Source of the DNA: Planctomycetota bacterium
Lineage (GTDB): Bacteria > Planctomycetota > Planctomycetia > Pirellulales > UBA1268
NCBI GenBank assembly: GCA_003670825.1
Contig: QWQL01000144.1
Span: 1 to 6,897 of the forward strand
Length of the DNA: 6,897 nt
Direction: 5' to 3'
Of the stretch, positions 5,297 to 6,897 are shown piece by piece. The position numbers and the translations under genes are program-made. How positions within the stretch are numbered: the first letter of the stretch is position 1; each line of letters opens with the position of its first letter. Below the pieces are notes generated by a model. The model searched no databases. It was given only the letters and a program-made list of their open reading frames with translations, and was not told where the DNA came from.

Positions 5297-6223
5297 ATGA
5301 CCGTGCGCTTGTCAGCGCTTGTGTGCCTCGGGCTGGTGTGCCCGATCGCACTGGAGGGGATGGCCCGCGCCGCCGGGGAATCGAGTCTGGCCGCCGGCAT
5401 CGCCGGCGTCCTGGCCGACTCAGGCTCGTCGGGGCGGGAGGTTCGACGTCGCGCCGTCGAGGCCATCCCGCTGGATCGCATGGGACGGGCAGAGCGGCAG
5501 GTCGCCGAGCAGGCCCTCCAGCAGACCACGCTCTACCGGCACCTGCCTGCGGCGAGCATCACCTGCGACGCCGGGCTGCTCGACTTCATCCTCACCAAGC
5601 CCGAAGCTCTCGTCGACGTCTGGCGGGTGCTCGGTATCAGCCGTCTCGCGCTCGATCCGACGGCGCCGGGCCGCTGGCGGCTCTCAGACGGCTACGGCAC
5701 CGTGGGCACCGTCCAACTCCTGCACCGCGAACGATCCGATCGCGGCGGGCTCTGCGTATTTCATGGCCGGGGCGCCTACGACGGGCCGCTGGCCCCCAAG
5801 CAGCTCACGGGCTCGTGCCTCGTGGTGGTTCGCTACGTCGCCGAGCCGGCGTTGCCGGGGGTCCGTCCGCGACAGACCGTGCAGGTCGACGCCTTCCTCG
5901 ACGTTGACGGCGTTGGTCTCGAACTCGTGACCCGCACACTCCAGCCGCTGATCGTCCGCTCGGCTGCCACCAACGCCCATGAGATCAGCCTGTTTGTGTC
6001 TCAGTTCGCCGCCGCCGCCGCCCGCAATCCCGAGGCCGTGTCGCGACTCGCCGACCGAATGACCCGCACCCTGCCTCAGGATCGTTCAACGCTCGTCGCG
6101 CTGGCCAGCGGCCGCCACATGGGCACGCCACCGGCGACCGTTCGCCACACAGACGACGTGCAGGCCGAACTCGCGGCCCGCTGGATGGACACCGGCCAGC
6201 TCGACGCCTTGCAGCAGCGGTGA
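5297..6223 (+). CDS. Secreted conserved hypothetical protein (planctomycete-type)
   Basis: The product (308 aa) has no function I can name. It starts with a signal peptide (MTVR, hydrophobic core about 5-20, likely cleavage after ARA at about 23-25) and has no lipobox, so it should be exported as a soluble protein. The mature part has a short helical region rich in Arg/Ala/Glu (about 45-75, containing DRMGRAERQVAEQAL). A mixed region follows with LYRHLPAASITCDAGLLDF (79-97) and PEALVDVWRVLGISRLAL (102-119). Next come a beta-rich part (125-220) with DGYGTVGTVQLLHRE, FHGRGAYDGPLAPK and LVVVRYV, and HEISLFVSQFAAAAARNPEAV (228-248) near the C-terminus. This pattern ('VWR-V--I--L', 'DG-GT-GT', 'G-Y-GPL-PK', 'EISLFV') matches a hypothetical family I recall from Planctomycetota, where it is widespread and uncharacterised. 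It is divergent from the transporter and ends 4 bp from the convergent gene at 6228. Confidence 0.85.
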   Translation: MTVRLSALVCLGLVCPIALEGMARAAGESSLAAGIAGVLADSGSSGREVRRRAVEAIPLDRMGRAERQVAEQALQQTTLYRHLPAASITCDAGLLDFILTKPEALVDVWRVLGISRLALDPTAPGRWRLSDGYGTVGTVQLLHRERSDRGGLCVFHGRGAYDGPLAPKQLTGSCLVVVRYVAEPALPGVRPRQTVQVDAFLDVDGVGLELVTRTLQPLIVRSAATNAHEISLFVSQFAAAAARNPEAVSRLADRMTRTLPQDRSTLVALASGRHMGTPPATVRHTDDVQAELAARWMDTGQLDALQQR

Positions 6224-6227
6224 GTTC

Positions 6228-6897
6228 CTACTGCGTTGTGTCGGGCCGCGAGGTCGCCGCGGGCACTGAGGCGATCCGCACGCGGGCTTCGGAGGCAACG
6301 AGGTAGGGTCGCTTGTATTCCGGCATGTAGCCCCGGGCGCCGCGGACCGATACCTGCTGGCCCACGAGCGAACCCAGGTCGATGCCCGGCTGCGGTGTCA
6401 CGAACGCCAGCACGTTGTTGGTCTCGTCAACGACGGCCCAGCGGGGAGCGTCGGGACGTCGCGAGATGACCGTCGCCAGCCGGCCGGTCGTCTCCATCTG
6501 GTCCGGAGGGGTCCAGGTGGGCTGGCCGCCGGCCGGTTTGCCCCCCGGCAGCACGCCGGGCCGCACGGGCCGCGACCCGAGCGCCGACAGGCTCGACCAC
6601 ATGCCGCCGATTCGCAGCGGCTCCGGCTCCTGGGCCGCGCCGGCGATGAGCGTCTGCTGGCGTCCTTGGATCGTCTCGAATCGCGACAGCCTGGTGTCGA
6701 TCGCCTGAGCCCGGGTGCGGTCGGCCTGCGACGTGGCCCGCGTCGCCGCCTGCCGCAGCCGGTCCCGCAGCGGCGGGAGGTTCCACGACTCACTCGGGCC
6801 CGTCACCGCCAGCGACATGGCGAGGTCGATGTCGGCCAGTTCGTCTCCCGACGCGGCAGCGGCTCCGGCACTCACCGCCGGCGGTGGACTCGGCTGA
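6228..6897 (-). CDS. Probably extracytoplasmic hypothetical protein, C-terminal part (cut by the right window edge)
   Basis: The minus frame ends in TAG at 6228-6230 and stays open to the window edge, so the N-terminus, and any signal peptide, lies outside. A GTG at 6875 could be read as a start, but the frame continues upstream as a proline-rich linker (QPSPPPA) and no clear SD is seen, so I treat the gene as partial. Counting from that GTG, residues 10-75 form a helical region (DLAMSLAVTGPSESWNLPPL and RDRLRQAATRATSQADRTRA), followed by a flexible Gly/Pro linker (about 95-122). A compact beta-rich domain (about 125-205) contains GRLATVISRRPDAPRWAVVD, VLAFVTPQPGIDLGSLVGQQ and the motif GARGYMPEYKRPYLVA. 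I recall this tail from planctomycete proteins that carry bacterial SH3-like domains at the N-terminus; those would be off-window here. Function is unknown; a cell-envelope role is an inference from the linker composition and relatives. Confidence 0.8.
   Translation of the reverse strand, partial: QPSPPPAVSAGAAAASGDELADIDLAMSLAVTGPSESWNLPPLRDRLRQAATRATSQADRTRAQAIDTRLSRFETIQGRQQTLIAGAAQEPEPLRIGGMWSSLSALGSRPVRPGVLPGGKPAGGQPTWTPPDQMETTGRLATVISRRPDAPRWAVVDETNNVLAFVTPQPGIDLGSLVGQQVSVRGARGYMPEYKRPYLVASEARVRIASVPAATSRPDTTQ

Noticed and set aside
1..6897. tRNA, rRNA, CRISPR array, IS element or phage-defence system
   Set aside because: No cloverleaf-like, regularly repeated, or transposase- or nuclease-like sequence was seen on either strand; nearly all the sequence is accounted for by ordinary chromosomal genes.

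Overview
This high-GC window carries six protein genes, two of them cut by the window edges. No RNA gene, mobile element or CRISPR array was seen. The gene content suggests a member of the Planctomycetota, probably a Pirellulales-like lineage. Reasons: the GGGQGSFIG-type Gfo/Idh/MocA oxidoreductase, the rhomboid with an added C-terminal helical tail, and two secreted proteins (5297-6223 and 6228-6897) whose sequence style I recall mainly from planctomycete genomes. This assignment is from memory of families; no search was run.

Layout. 1-365 (-) is the N-terminal third of a Gfo/Idh/MocA dehydrogenase. 366-586 is a divergent intergenic region. 587-1504 (+) is an intact rhomboid protease, which meets a secreted thioredoxin-like protein (1512-2162, -) tail to tail with a 7-bp gap. 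Upstream of that on the minus strand, and probably co-transcribed with it, is a large 12-TM MMPL/RND transporter resembling the hopanoid transporter HpnN (2258-5044, -). The 95-bp gap between these two holds a strong GC-rich stem-loop directly after the transporter stop codon. 5045-5296 is a second divergent region, with a candidate sigma70-type promoter for the transporter and a perfect 8-bp stem-loop in the leader of the plus-strand gene. 5297-6223 (+) is a secreted protein of unknown function. It converges, with a 4-bp gap, on the C-terminal part of another probably extracytoplasmic protein (6228-6897, -) that runs off the right edge.

How the genes may work together. Most products act in or outside the cytoplasmic membrane: a transporter, a membrane protease and three exported or probably exported proteins. 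The best candidate for a functional unit is the transporter plus the thioredoxin-like protein. They share a strand, the gap holds regulatory-looking structure, and the only two cysteines in the transporter's periplasmic loops could be a target for a periplasmic redoxin-fold partner. The transporter also ends in LALAA, like an ssrA degron. I see no clear evidence of a wholly new multi-gene system; the rest looks like ordinary chromosomal planctomycete sequence.
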